The notes below the pieces were generated by a model. That model saw only the letters and a list, made by a program, of their open reading frames with translations, made no database searches and was not told the origin of the DNA. A stretch of DNA of 64,000 nucleotides from positions 67,483,675 to 67,547,674 of the forward strand of contig CP136065.1 of the NCBI GenBank assembly GCA_032622095.1, read 5' to 3'. Positions 31,232 to 43,214 of the stretch are shown here, piece by piece (within the stretch, counting starts at the first letter, position 1; each line of letters starts with the position of its first letter). This DNA is from Siphonodentalium dalli (Eukaryota > Mollusca > Scaphopoda > Gadilida > Siphonodentaliidae). The position numbers were made by a program, and so were the translations under genes.

Positions 31232-33567
31232 ATTGAACAAAATGATGTCTCTGTGAATACACCCAACCCGCCAGTATATTCTAGCATAAATGAGACGTGT
31301 TGTCAGTTTGTGATACATGTGTTCATGTAGACACCATCATGCATTGGAGTTCTTAAATTTATTTTCACATTAAATTATAAGAACAAGCCAGTGGGTGGCA
31401 ACATGTAAATGTTTAACTTAATTGAATGCCCAATATTTCCTGCCTAATCCTTGACATTTTTATTATCAATTCATAAATAGTTCTGATATAACTGTTGAGT
31501 CCACCCACACATTTCCATTTAAACAGATTTTTAGATTGAAACCATGCGTAGATCGTGCGGATCATTCCAACACTGGATAATGTCTCGATTATTTATTGTA
31601 TACCTGTGGTTTTATGACTTGACACCCTTACTGTTTTAATTATTCTTGTTTTAAAATCAGGTTTAATTGGCATTTTGTATCAATTGGCCCCGTTATTCCA
31701 ATGCATTCACTGTAGAAGCTAACAACAATTTACAGCACCGACCCTCTTAGGATGGACACACACATACATGTAATCTCTGTAAATATCGTGTATTTAGCGT
31801 TTTACATGGATCATACGCACCGTGTAATATGTGTCTGCTGACAACCCAATCATTGCGACTGTGTTTCACCACAGTGAGTTAAACTCTGAACCGCCGAAGA
31901 GCCGTTAACTGGGACAAAGTCGTCAGGCCGCTTACAATAATTATTCGCGCGATAACTCAAATGGTCGACGTTCTGTTTAAATCATTGTCAGTCTTCTATT
32001 GATGTTAATACCAGTGATGGCCTCTTCCCCAAACGCAGGGGGCTATGATCCCCAACATGCACGGGGAGCTATATTATCCCAGAAGCTACCGAATTCACCA
32101 TTGCATATTTCCTCGACGGGGGTGTGCATACAGCACCCTGAGTCCTGACACCCTGCTTTATAAATATCGTAGTCATGTCTGTCGTGTCTGTTTTCTACGA
32201 GTGATTAATCTAATATGCAGCAATTTATGCTATTCATATAATTATGAACATATTATACAGCTTTAAATTTGAATGCATGGTGTTGATGTTTGTCTTCATT
32301 CGGCGAAAGGGTTGCCTAGCGACGAGTCCCCAACTACGTCACCTTTCCTCTCTTGTGTTATACAGTTATACATGCATGTATACGCAAAATTTACAACTAT
32401 GGAATATTTAAGTAAAACATTATATTGTAATTCTGGCCCAGATAATCCCGGCTGATACATTTAATTAACTCCCTTAGTTATTCGAAGCTTTCGAGAACCA
32501 GCCCCTCCCCCAATCATGGATTATTGTCGAAAATGTTATAATTCAAGCTTGTGACAGTTAGGAGCTTGTTCAACCTTTGGCTTGAGAAACATATATATAA
32601 ATGGGGGGGGGGGGTCACTCTTTTTAATTTCAACGCTGTACCTGCATTATTTTTTGGTGCTATAATGACTATTTGCAATCCCAATTGAATTAATGTTATC
32701 ACATGAGCTCGCTCTCAAATTATCAGAGAAATCTCAACAAGCCGGTATCATCCTATAAAAGAAATCTGCATATTTTATTTTTGTTATGGATGACCCTGTT
32801 TCCAAGAAATGACAGAAACAAATCAAGTATAAAATCGACCGGCTCTAATCCACTTTTCGAAATGAATTATAACTCGTGAAAAACAGCAACATATATCAGA
32901 CAAGAATTACTCATTTCGGCAGCCATGAAAGAAGACATGTTTATGACTGGCCTGAAATTTCTTGATGGCAGTTTGTTTGATAATGGCTTATATCTACTCA
33001 CTGGTGAAATTGACCTCTCGCGCGCAGGTGATTAATTTTGCCAATTATTGGTGTGGCCATGTAACATTAATACATGTATTTTACATACAGACATTACATG
33101 CATGTGTGTATCCACCCTTAAGCGATAAATGCTTGATTACACACACGGGCAGAAGTGGCTTATCCCGTTTGTAATATCACTGTCTCATAGCAACCGTAAG
33201 CTCCTCCCACTAATTAATATGTGTGGAAAGCTGCATTATGGCTCATTCACATGACGGGCTAGAATATTTCAGGTATGCCCCATGTGACTTATTTGACAAA
33301 TGCTATGACGACTACAATACATGAATATATCCGACGGAGACAAAGCACTGCTATTTTATGGATAGTTCAACATAGATCTGTGTTCACCTTGATTTGTAGT
33401 CATTGGTATCCGTTAATTATTATGTAAGGGATAGGATGATAACCGTTTCTGTGTTCATGTTATGATCCATCGATATTATCGTCTGTTTCAACAACTGACT
33501 TCCTAATTGCATTCTGTAAGGGTTGCTAGAATCGCCGAATTATTATATGGATATAAAAAAAAATTTG
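31232..33567. other. intergenic, no gene seen
   Basis: About 2.3 kb of AT-rich sequence with a short G-run near 32,605. The small ORFs have no supporting signals. Confidence 0.5.
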
Positions 33568-33660
33568 CAGGGACGTGGCTGGACGGTCTTCGTTGACGGG
33601 AGATGTCCACGTTTTATTTCCAACTGCACCCCCTTGAAGCAGATTATACTGCCAAGATCG
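33568..33660 (+). repeat. fragment of the CAGGGACGTGGC hAT-like family
   Basis: Begins CAGGGACGTGGCTGGACGG and continues through TTTCCAACTGCACCCCC like the start of 47,504-48,558. The right end is absent. Confidence 0.6.
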
Positions 33661-36008
33661 CATATTCAATTTGTACACCCCAATCGGCTTTGCACTTCCA
33701 ATCTGGTACCCCACAGGCCTTGATTTCGTTTACTAACTTGAATTTGTACTGGAAACCGGGTATGTGGGCCTATAGAGTATTGTTTTAATATGTGATTGAA
33801 CACCGCAAACTCATACCATAAATAGAGGTATAACTCTAAATAAGTATTCATGTCTCGACTTGTTTTTCTTTATTTGATTATAGCAGTACTTGAGTCGCTA
33901 CCGGGTTGATTACGATATAAAGGGTTCATTTGGTCGTGGGTGATATCCTAACAACTGCGGCTACGGTGGCATCATTTTAAAAGGAAGTCTTGCATCGAGA
34001 GTTTAGAAGCGTATCAGTCTGAACATGGGTTCGAATATTAACACAGAACAGATCTACCATTATATTGGAACAGGACTTCCTCCGAAATTGTATCTGTATA
34101 TATATATAGTTCACAGTTTAGAATAACACTGATGCAAGAAATGTCTACAGAAAATAATTAATTTAAATAAAATGTCTATAGGCCTTTCGTGGCATTGCCA
34201 CTTTTCAAGAGAAGACTAATGATTATGACGTCATAGCGTCAAGGGAAATAACTCAATTTAGAGAAAACGTCATTTCTTGAGTGCGTTGAATTTACACTTC
34301 TCTTTGCTTGCGTATTTTGCTGTCGGACTGTAGCTTTTGAAACGGGAAAATCGAAACATTTCATACCACCGCATTCATCCAAGTGTCCTCTGCTACTTAT
34401 GAACTCTCGTTCTTCCTCGCAGTGTATTGACCGTTTCTCCGACTTAACGTTATGAACATCCATTGCAGACGAGTAGATTAAATTTCTTGTCCCACATTTT
34501 CCATAGCATACAAATATTTCGTGTATTTTTCAACCTCATACCTCATTCCAACTAACGTAGATCAAATTTCGAAGCTCGAACGAGCCATGTCCGTTTAAAA
34601 CGTTCAGTTTTGTATATCGATATATGAATATCAGAAAGAACCCTACTCGAGGGTTCACCCGAAAGTTCCATTAGGGAAAATCATAGTATTTTCGAGGCCG
34701 CACAAAGATACATAATTAGTACAAAACGATTCTAAACGTAATACTATGTCACATGTCTTCTGCCATTGAGTCATATATAAAGTCATACATAATGTCATAA
34801 TTCGGAAAGCCTGACTGCCCAGCTAACTCATGTAGTCTCTGTACGCCAAGTTATACACAATTGACATATAATTCTACAGCCGAATGTTAAACTACCCCGC
34901 CCCCATTGACCATCCTATCTTTCTGACCTTTCTTAAACCTAACTACTCTCCTTTCGTCCCATTGGTTACCTTTAATTCCCTAATCACACCCCACTCCAGT
35001 TCTTATCTTATCTCTTGTTATCTTTTGTTGAGTGCGATCTATATCAAAATCACCAATAAGTTATTTAAAGAACAAACCAGAAAACTTCCCGTCTGACACG
35101 CCCGAACGGCCTTATGTAGTTCGGAAAATTTAAGCGATCTGGGAGAGGACTTACAAAAAAGCCACAATAGGCTTGTTGTCTCATCTCTTTCCAATCACCC
35201 ATACTCATCCATTAGCATTTTTGTAAAATATTCATCTTGTTTTGTATTGGGAATAAATATTGTTTACACCAATATCAGAACTGTTCTCTTAATCTGCTCA
35301 TTTATTCCATTTAATTATTTTCTGATAAAGAAAAGGTATAAATGGTAATGTTATGGTGTTCAAATCTCAAAACGAACCACGCAACTTTAATTCGAGCAGA
35401 TATGTGTACTATTTAATTTAGTGGATGCAAGGCGCTAGCTGAAAATAACGTTTCGCTGGCTGTGATATAGCCAGGACCAGTCACACGTGCGTATAACTTG
35501 TAACGTGTGTTACAATGGTTTTGCGATGGATATTCACTGGGCGTGAACAATCTTCAACGTGATTTTAAGAATCCAATCCTACACGTTTATAGATATCAAC
35601 CAACATCCAGAGAATATTATAATAGTCGGATATAGAGAAAGCGAGACATCTCTACATACACAGTGGTTAGTGGTCATTCGATACGCAAAAGTTCTTCGCT
35701 ACACGTTTCCTAAAGCCAGATGGTAGACATAAAACTTCTGATTGCGTAGGCGTCATGGTCACGTGAGTCAGTTGACTTTCGTTGGCAATGACAACACCTC
35801 TAGGAATCAGGGAGCTAAATGTGTTCTAGAGTCGGGGAGCGAGTACACCGTGGAATGCTAAAGGTGAAGGTAACTGAAGAATGACCTCCACCTGATACAT
35901 GCGACACGTTATTAAAGGATGACATCGCGTTTATTTGATTTGTACATAATATCTAAATAATTTAAACTGGTGAATGAATGGGGGAATGGATTTTTGTGAG
36001 CGGGAAAT
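33661..36008. other. intergenic, no gene seen
   Basis: Only a short R2 fragment near 34,570 and simple T/C-rich sequence near 34,900-35,050 are noted. Confidence 0.5.
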
Positions 36009-36248
36009 TTATTTAACTAGCTGCTGTAGTTCTGGGTTTTTCCAGATCAAATTTGGCTGTGAGATAGCCCTGTCGTACACTTGGGGATTTATTTTAAAAG
36101 TAAACACATGACCTATGATTTTTCTTACATTTTCGTGATCAACTGGTGTCAATCTAGCTGGGTAAACATCACTGGTATGGCCTGCAGGCTTCAATTCAGT
36201 GAATTTTGCCGAAACGTTAACACTGTCGCCTATGGGAAACCATTTAGT
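36009..36248 (-). CDS. candidate terminal exon, unknown protein
   Basis: Open for 79 codons on the minus strand up to a stop whose TAA overlaps an AATAAA signal. The product (WFPIGDSVNVSAKFTELK, later VRKIIGHVFTFKINPQVYD) has a balanced composition unlike the repeat-derived ORFs around it. No good splice acceptor in frame was identified, and there is no in-frame ATG near its start. It could be the last exon of a host gene or a retrocopy fragment. I do not recognise the family. Confidence 0.3.
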   Translation of the reverse strand, partial: TKWFPIGDSVNVSAKFTELKPAGHTSDVYPARLTPVDHENVRKIIGHVFTFKINPQVYDRAISQPNLIWKNPELQQLVK

Positions 36249-36805
36249 TCAGTGATTCCTCTACGCGGGAAGCATTGAAGACCGTATATGAATATCGGAT
36301 ACATCAGTTGATTAGACTTCTTTGTATTGTACACACATAACGAAGGTGGGATACTTTCGCATACTTGTTGTGAATTATCAGCTTGTTGCCTCTATGAAAA
36401 CAGTTGGCCGTGATAATTTATATTGGAAGTCTGCATGCTTCACATACATGCATACAATGCATCTGCATAATTAACATCGAGTAATTTATAAACATCACAC
36501 GGCATAGGAAATCAATGTGTTTTTCAAGTGTCAGACATTCATGATATAAATAACATAATTGTCAACCCACCTATTAAACGGGGATGGCTAATTTGATTCT
36601 CCAGTAGGTATATGTAATTTCATGAGAGGAATAAGTGTAGGTAGATGAAACAGCATAATGCCCATACAAAAATACTGAAGATACAAGATGCATGATACAA
36701 GATGTATAAAGCAATACACACCAATTATAGGCAATGCACAACGACGATGATATTTAAGCAATTATATATGAAAGTTATATGTGTTTTGCAGCACAACGCC
36801 ATGTG
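36249..36805. other. intergenic, no gene seen
   Basis: Nothing supported before the long inverted-repeat element. Confidence 0.5.
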
Positions 36806-38040
36806 ACTTTATAGTCTGGTCGATAAAAGGTTTGACCTAGAACAAATTTGGACTAAGTTGGTTTGTATATCATTTTGAAGAGGAAGCTCTCCTGCATAAC
36901 ATATCCAAAATCCGCTAAAATCCGCTTTGAGCATTTTTTGTAATTCAAGATGGCGTCCAAGATGGCTGCCATTTTCATACAAGTCAGCTTGATGCAATTA
37001 TAGTGAGAACATCTTGTCATATATATACACATGTATACATTTTTGTGAAGCTAAGACATAACGCCACCTTTATGTGCCAAAATTGGAACTCCCGGTCCAA
37101 GATGGCCGCTAAAATGGCGACCGGAAGTGGATTTTTTACGTTTTTTTAATATTATCTTTAAGATAAGTGTCCGTGGTTTGGAACTGGTTGAGAATTTTGG
37201 CTTTATTTTGTATATAGCATGTTAACTGACAATTGGAGCAATGAAATATGCTGTTCGTGAGGTCCACACCCCTTCTGATCACTCAAAAAATCGATTTTAC
37301 AAAACGCGGTATAACATTTCACAAAAGATCCCCGAGATTCTAATCATATTTCATCAAGATGGCTGCCAATATGGCCACCAAAATATGGAAAATGGTAATT
37401 TTTATCCCAGCGTGCCACGCAACCGCTTACAAGTTAGGGTGATGCACACAGTTGACTAGTATGTCTTATATAGCTTGAGTACTAACATTTCTGATGCACC
37501 TTTGGTATTTTGTTACTATTTTAACCACTGAAATTACCAGAATTATTCGAAATTTTCTGTCACAATCCTGATATCAAAATCGGCATAAAAAAATCGCTGT
37601 TCAGGTTTGAGCCATATTTTGAAAGTAAAATGGAACTATCAATGGTATCAAAGATGTTTATTGTTTTGATATGTGTTACATGTATCACACTGAGTTGTTT
37701 TAGACAAAATTACTCAAGATGGCTTCCAAAATGGCAACCAAGTTTGGTAAACATTATTATATACATAAACATATGTGTATATACGTGGTGTATATGTATA
37801 CATAATCAATTGTGACTCACGTGGTACTTAATCAACTAAATGTTCTATTCTGATTGTCCCGGTACCCTACGAGTCATGACAAATTCATTTTGATGAATGC
37901 AATATGGATTTTGCCTAAAGCTTCCTTGTTTTTGAACGGAAATGGGCAGAACGTTGAAACCGAACTGAGATGGATCATATTAAGTGGCTATTCTGGTCCA
38001 TTAGCATCAACATTGATCAGCTTAATACAGTGTGTATGTC
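36806..38040 (+). repeat. left long inverted end
   Basis: Holds several AAGATGG/AATGGC motifs (36,950-36,980; 37,095-37,120; 37,355-37,385; 37,718-37,745). No coding. Confidence 0.75.
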
Positions 38041-38049
38041 TGTTGATTG

Positions 38050-38728
38050 TCTGGTCATAGGCGATGTGAGTAGGTATACATGGAACTATTGTATTCATGA
38101 ATGGTGTGAATAGTTATACAATGTGTGACTATATGGTCATGGATGGGATGTCCATAGTGAGATGTATATGTATATAAGGAGTAGCTGTATGCTGATGTGT
38201 GAGGTGAACATGTTTACAGTGAGTGGCTGTCTGGTCATTGAAGTGGTGTATGGTCATAACGAGAGCGGCTACACTGTCCTGTATGTATACATGGAGTGAT
38301 TGTGTGGTCAGTGGTGGGCTGTACATATGTACATTGGGTGGATGTATTGTCATGGGCGGGTGTATATGTATACACATGTTGGATTTATGGTAATGGATGG
38401 GTGTATGTATAAATATGGTGCGGTTGTGTGGTTATGGGCAATGTGTATATGCATACATGGAATGACTGCACGGTCATTGTTGAAGTGTATATGCATACCT
38501 GGAGTACACTTTGATGGCCATTGGCGGCTAGTGTATATAGAGAGCAACCTCATGGTGATGGATGGGATGTATATGTTAATATGTACTATTGTATTGTCTT
38601 TGGCGGTGTGTACAATCATACAGTAACTAGCTGAATGCTCGTGGAGAGGGTGTATATGTATACAGCGAGTGGCTGAATTGTCACGATTGAGCTGTATATG
38701 CAAGTCTGAAGTGTACGAATGGCCGTGT
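38050..38728 (+). repeat. TATAC minisatellite, left block
   Basis: Irregular units of about 40 bp combining GTGTATATGTATACA, TGGAGTGACTG and ATGGTCATGG. It continues after the LINE at 42,046. Long antisense ORFs rich in H, I and Y are artefacts. Confidence 0.8.
38581..38728 (+). repeat. 148 bp target duplication of the LINE, left
   Basis: ATGTACTATTGTATTGTCTT through GAATGGCCGTGT is repeated at 42,046-42,193 with at most one or two differences (GAATTGTCACG versus GAACTGTCACG). Confidence 0.85.
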
Positions 38729-41652
38729 ACGAATGGCCATTATGTAAAGGTCTCATGTCAACGTTTATTCCTGCCAATGGGGGTCCAGGAACTATAATCG
38801 ACCATATCATCATACCCACATCAGAACTTCACAGTATTGGTCGCTTCGAGGTCGTAGATGACTCAGAAAATAATGTGTCGAATCATCGCCCACTCTTTGC
38901 ACAAATTTGTTATGACACAATTTCACGCCCCAATAAAACACCTGCCGCAAACAAAAAAGTTAATTGGAAACACATTAGTGCATCCCCTGTATTGATCAAC
39001 GCATACCAATCATTTATAAATTTCAACTTACCTGATCGATGCATTCAAACCGTAGATCAGCTTGAAAGCTACTATGACGAGATTGTGTCAGTCATAAGAA
39101 ATGCCACACAACAAGTCATACCGTCTAGGAGTTTCAATCGCCACCTCAGACCTTTTTGGAATGATACCTTAAAAGAACTGCATCATAATATGGCATCAAT
39201 GCGACAAGTGTGGATATCTGCCGGGAGACCACGGGAGGAATCACACATTGCATATAGAGCATACAAAGACGCAAAATGTCTATTTCGTGCACAATTCCGC
39301 AAATCGAACGAGCTCTATCTCCAAGAAATGGATGACAAGCTAGACAAAATGGCCGAACTTGACATAAACAGCTTTTTTAGGGCTTTCAACAAAAGGAAAG
39401 TTCAACGGCAAACCGCATCAAACTGTTTATTTGAAGTAAACGGTTCCACACTTAGAGACCCACAGGCGGTAATTGAAGCTTGGTCATTTTATTATGAGAA
39501 CCTCTATTCCCCATTACAATCTAACGATTTTGACGAAAAACACTTTTCATATGTTAACGCGGAAATTGAGAACATTCGCTCGTCGCACGGGTATAGCGAC
39601 ATTGATGCAGATTTATGTTTCAATGTTTCTATTGATGAAGTAAAATATGTACTGCAAAATGCCAAGAAAGGCAAGGCGCCTGGTTTAGACACCTTATGTT
39701 ATGAACATATAATTTATGGTGGAGAGCGCCTGCAGAGCTCAGTTGCAACATTGATGTCCAAAATGGTTGAACTCAACCACGTCCCAGCACGAGCCAAAAT
39801 AGGCCTTATGGTACCGCTCTTCAAAGGCGGCAATAAATCCAAAAAACAATTTGATAATTATCGTGCTATCACATTGCTCCCTGTTTTATATAAAATATTT
39901 GAGAAAATTATTTTGAACCGTCTTGAAAACTTTTCAACAGATCTCATCAAAGTACACCCACTGCAACATGGATTTCAAAAGGGGGTTAGCTGCCTCGCGT
40001 CGTCCTTCATAATCCAGGAAAGTATCGCCTTCACGGCCGAAAATCACAGCCCACTGTTTGCTTGTTTTTTAGATGTCCGTAAAGCATTTGACACAGTTTG
40101 GATTCACGGTCTCCTGATCAAACTCTATCAACGTGGATTCACTGGAAAAATATGGCATATAATCAGTTCTCTGTTAAGTGGAATAAAATGCTCTGTTCAA
40201 TTTAATGGTTCGATTTCGCGATACGTCGATATACAACAGGGAACACGTCAAGGAAGTATACTCGCCCCCTTATTTTACATGATCTTCATCGATGAACTAA
40301 TTTTCCAACTTGAAAACAGTCACCATGGTTTGCGCGTCGGTTCTGCGTGTTGCGCATCGCCAACTCAAGCCGACGATATGACTCTCTTGTCTCTAACTTC
40401 TTCTGGTCTCCAAACTTTGTGTGACCTATGCAGCTCATACAGTAAAAAATGGAGATTTAAATACAACCAGGATAAATGCAAAGTAGTCATTTTTAATGAA
40501 CCATCTTCCTTACAAAAGTCCCGAGAAACAGTAGTTTGGATTGTAAATGATGAACCCGTGTCGGTATCAGATCAGGTCACACACCTTGGAATCCCATTAC
40601 AAAACATTAACATGGTCAACCATCTGACTGACCACATTTGCAACAAAATACGCTCTACGTATCTCATGTTAAGTAACGCTGGTATGTATGCCGGTGGCAT
40701 AACACCCCTCAGCTCAAACACTTTGTACAACACTGTAGTTTTACCCAAAGGCCTATACGGGTCTGAATTCCTTTGCGGCATATCTTTGACAAATGAAAAC
40801 TCGTTGGAAAAAGTTCACAGGTTTTGCTTAAAACAAATTCAAGGACTCCCTTATAGAGCGCGCACAGATGTGGTACAAGGCTTACTTGGACTATGCCCTC
40901 TATCAGCAGTTATCGACAAGAGAAAACTTAGTCTGCTTGGGTCTCTTTGCAGGACGGCACATGAAAAGACATCGAAAACGATTTTCATGTTCCGTCTTAA
41001 GAGTCACCTTCAACAATCTAATTGTAATGCATCGTTTATTTCAGAAATCATTAAAATTTTTGACAACTATAACCTCACATCCTATCTAACATCGTTTCTA
41101 GAAGAAGGACACTTCCCATCCAAGGAGGCATGGAAATCCCTCATAGTAACAGAAATCAAACAAGCAAACGAGCAGTCATGGCAGACACGATTACGCAATG
41201 AACATGCCCTAGTCCCATTCGCAAATAATCATAGTTCACTGTCAATTTCACCTCTTTGGCTAGCATGTAGAAGCTATCCTCAACATAAGCTTGAATTTCT
41301 AGAAATAGCCAAAATCCTGGCCCGGGCCTTGTCCCCAGTACACGGAAAGTGTCAGATATGTCATAAACTCTTTGAAAACGAAATCGAACATGCAATCCTC
41401 TTATGTTCCGCCTTTGCCGAGACAAGAATCGAAATATGGTTCAATGTCATAGAGGACTTCGGTATACCTTGTTTCTTATATATTGACAACTTGAGCCCCG
41501 TAGATCAGTTGATGATATTTCTTGCTTGCATTCCGCCACCCATGCGGGACCTCGTAAATGATATTAAGCAACTTACCATGTTTCTTGTTCGAAATTCATT
41601 TAAACTGTGGAAAATGTATACGGATCTGATCCGGTTAGAATCTATCGACTAA
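38719..41652 (+). CDS. LINE ORF2-like endonuclease (partial)/reverse transcriptase
   Basis: 977 codons open; the first few codons are target repeat, and true LINE sequence begins near residue 5-10. Residues 27-58 are the end of an AP endonuclease (IDH, NVSNHRPL), whose catalytic N-terminal part is missing. Reverse transcriptase spans about 325-600: GKAPGLD, NYRAITLLP, PLQHGFQKG, FLDVRKAFDTVW with D452, GTRQGSILAPLFY, and QADDM with D552/D553 as the catalytic pair. A late CxxC...H...C knuckle lies at C878, C881, H891, C896. The protein would copy its own RNA at a nicked target site. Without the endonuclease N-terminus it cannot be autonomous. The absence of stops or frameshifts over 2.9 kb marks a young insertion. 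Confidence 0.85.
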   Translation: MAVYEWPLCKGLMSTFIPANGGPGTIIDHIIIPTSELHSIGRFEVVDDSENNVSNHRPLFAQICYDTISRPNKTPAANKKVNWKHISASPVLINAYQSFINFNLPDRCIQTVDQLESYYDEIVSVIRNATQQVIPSRSFNRHLRPFWNDTLKELHHNMASMRQVWISAGRPREESHIAYRAYKDAKCLFRAQFRKSNELYLQEMDDKLDKMAELDINSFFRAFNKRKVQRQTASNCLFEVNGSTLRDPQAVIEAWSFYYENLYSPLQSNDFDEKHFSYVNAEIENIRSSHGYSDIDADLCFNVSIDEVKYVLQNAKKGKAPGLDTLCYEHIIYGGERLQSSVATLMSKMVELNHVPARAKIGLMVPLFKGGNKSKKQFDNYRAITLLPVLYKIFEKIILNRLENFSTDLIKVHPLQHGFQKGVSCLASSFIIQESIAFTAENHSPLFACFLDVRKAFDTVWIHGLLIKLYQRGFTGKIWHIISSLLSGIKCSVQFNGSISRYVDIQQGTRQGSILAPLFYMIFIDELIFQLENSHHGLRVGSACCASPTQADDMTLLSLTSSGLQTLCDLCSSYSKKWRFKYNQDKCKVVIFNEPSSLQKSRETVVWIVNDEPVSVSDQVTHLGIPLQNINMVNHLTDHICNKIRSTYLMLSNAGMYAGGITPLSSNTLYNTVVLPKGLYGSEFLCGISLTNENSLEKVHRFCLKQIQGLPYRARTDVVQGLLGLCPLSAVIDKRKLSLLGSLCRTAHEKTSKTIFMFRLKSHLQQSNCNASFISEIIKIFDNYNLTSYLTSFLEEGHFPSKEAWKSLIVTEIKQANEQSWQTRLRNEHALVPFANNHSSLSISPLWLACRSYPQHKLEFLEIAKILARALSPVHGKCQICHKLFENEIEHAILLCSAFAETRIEIWFNVIEDFGIPCFLYIDNLSPVDQLMIFLACIPPPMRDLVNDIKQLTMFLVRNSFKLWKMYTDLIRLESID

Positions 41653-42045
41653 ATGGATCACTTGTAAACCGCTCACGAACCGCTCTGCTCGAAGACAGAA
41701 ACAATATATACATAATTAATTTGTATTTAGTAGCATCTAACTAAACATGATATACACATGTACTTTATAACGAAAATAAAGCTATATCGCAGACAACTCA
41801 GTCTCGCTCCATTCGACAGATACTCGTATAATTATCCAGTTGAAGTGTTTCGTGAAATCAGAAATACACGAGGCCTACAGATGTAATGTTTATACCTCAT
41901 TGAATTTGTATTGCGCATATTTTGTGTATAAAACCATGTGATATATTGATGTTTATTTTTTGTCAACTATGTTGAAACACTAATCTTGTGTATGATGCAT
42001 AATGTTTAAACTCTCCGTTTGCGGAGGAAATAAAGGTATATATAT
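38729..42045 (+). mobile_element. CR1/L2-like LINE, 5'-truncated
   Basis: Bounded by 148 bp direct repeats. The 5' end starts inside the endonuclease coding sequence. The 3' UTR (41,653-42,045) ends with a stem-loop CTCCG-TTTG-CGGAG (42,013-42,026), then AAATAAAGG and a TATATATA tail. A 3' hairpin plus short terminal repeats is typical of CR1/L2-type LINEs. The clade is inferred. Confidence 0.8.
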
Positions 42046-42193
42046 ATGTACTATTGTATTGTCTTTGGCGGTGTGTACAATCATACAGTAACTAGCTGAA
42101 TGCTCGTGGAGAGGGTGTATATGTATACAGCGAGTGGCTGAACTGTCACGATTGAGCTGTATATGCAAGTCTGAAGTGTACGAATGGCCGTGT
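42046..42193 (+). repeat. 148 bp target duplication of the LINE, right
   Basis: Second copy of 38,581-38,728, directly after the LINE's TATATA tail. Confidence 0.85.
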
Positions 42194-43130
42194 GTGGGGT
42201 ATTGGTATATCTAGAGGGGTTGTATGGCCATTGGTGAGGTATATATACACACCTGGAGTGACGCTGTGTCATGGGTGAGGTGTATATATATATCATGAGT
42301 GACTACATGGCAATGGCACGGCCAATATGTACATATGTATATGGGGATTGACAGTATGACAAAATTAATGGTGGGGTGAATTGATATACAAGGAGTGACT
42401 ATGATCACGAATGTGGTTTATGCGTATACAGCGAGAAGCTGAAATGTCATGGGTCAGGTGTATATGCAAGTCTGGAGTGTATGAATGGCGTATGCGCGGT
42501 ACGAGACATTGATATATCTAGAAGGGCTGTAAGGCCACTTTTGTGAGGTTATATGTATATACCTAGAGTGACTCTATGGTTTTGGGTTGGGTGTATATGT
42601 ATATCTTGAGTGGCCATGTGTGTCGCAAATATGTATATATACAGGGACTGTATGACCACTGGTGAGGCAAATAGCTATACAAGAAGTAATATATAACAAT
42701 GGATGTAGCGAACAGGTATGGAGTGACTGTATGGTCATCGGTGAGGTGTATATGTATATATTTAGTGGCTGTATAGCTATGCATGTGGCAAATACATATA
42801 CATGGAGTGACTGTATGGCCTATGGTTAGGCGAATAAGTATACAAGAGGTTACTTTGTGTTCATGTATGTAGTGAATATATATATACAGGCCATGTGAGG
42901 TGTAGGAGTATACCTGGTGTGTCTGCAATGTTATTCACGGATATATGACCATGCGTTGGTGTATGTGTAAACCCAATTGTGGCTGTATGGTAATGGGTGA
43001 GGTGTATGTCTATACAGCGAGTGGCACATGGCCATTTACGTGGTATTCATGTATGTATATATGGAGTGACTGCATGCTCATGTGTGATTTGTACTGGTGC
43101 ACCGTTGTGTGACTATCACTTTCCACAATA
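42194..43130 (+). repeat. TATAC minisatellite, right block
   Basis: Continues the units seen before the LINE (GGTGAGGTGTATATGTATA, GGAGTGACTGTATGG) up to the right inverted end. Confidence 0.8.
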
Positions 43131-43214
43131 ACTCAAGGATATGTTAATCGATAGAGGTAATATCAGAGTGTTCTTCACATTAATTGCGTTTTATATGCAA
43201 TGTGAAGAAAACGG

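Noticed and set aside
34239-34463. 74-codon minus-strand ORF
   Set aside because: No splice sites, promoter, poly(A) signal or recognisable motif; length is within chance for this base composition.
38129-38703. His/Ile-rich ORFs on the minus strand (also 41,980-42,928)
   Set aside because: Readings of the TATAC minisatellite, repeated because of the 148 bp duplication and neighbouring units.
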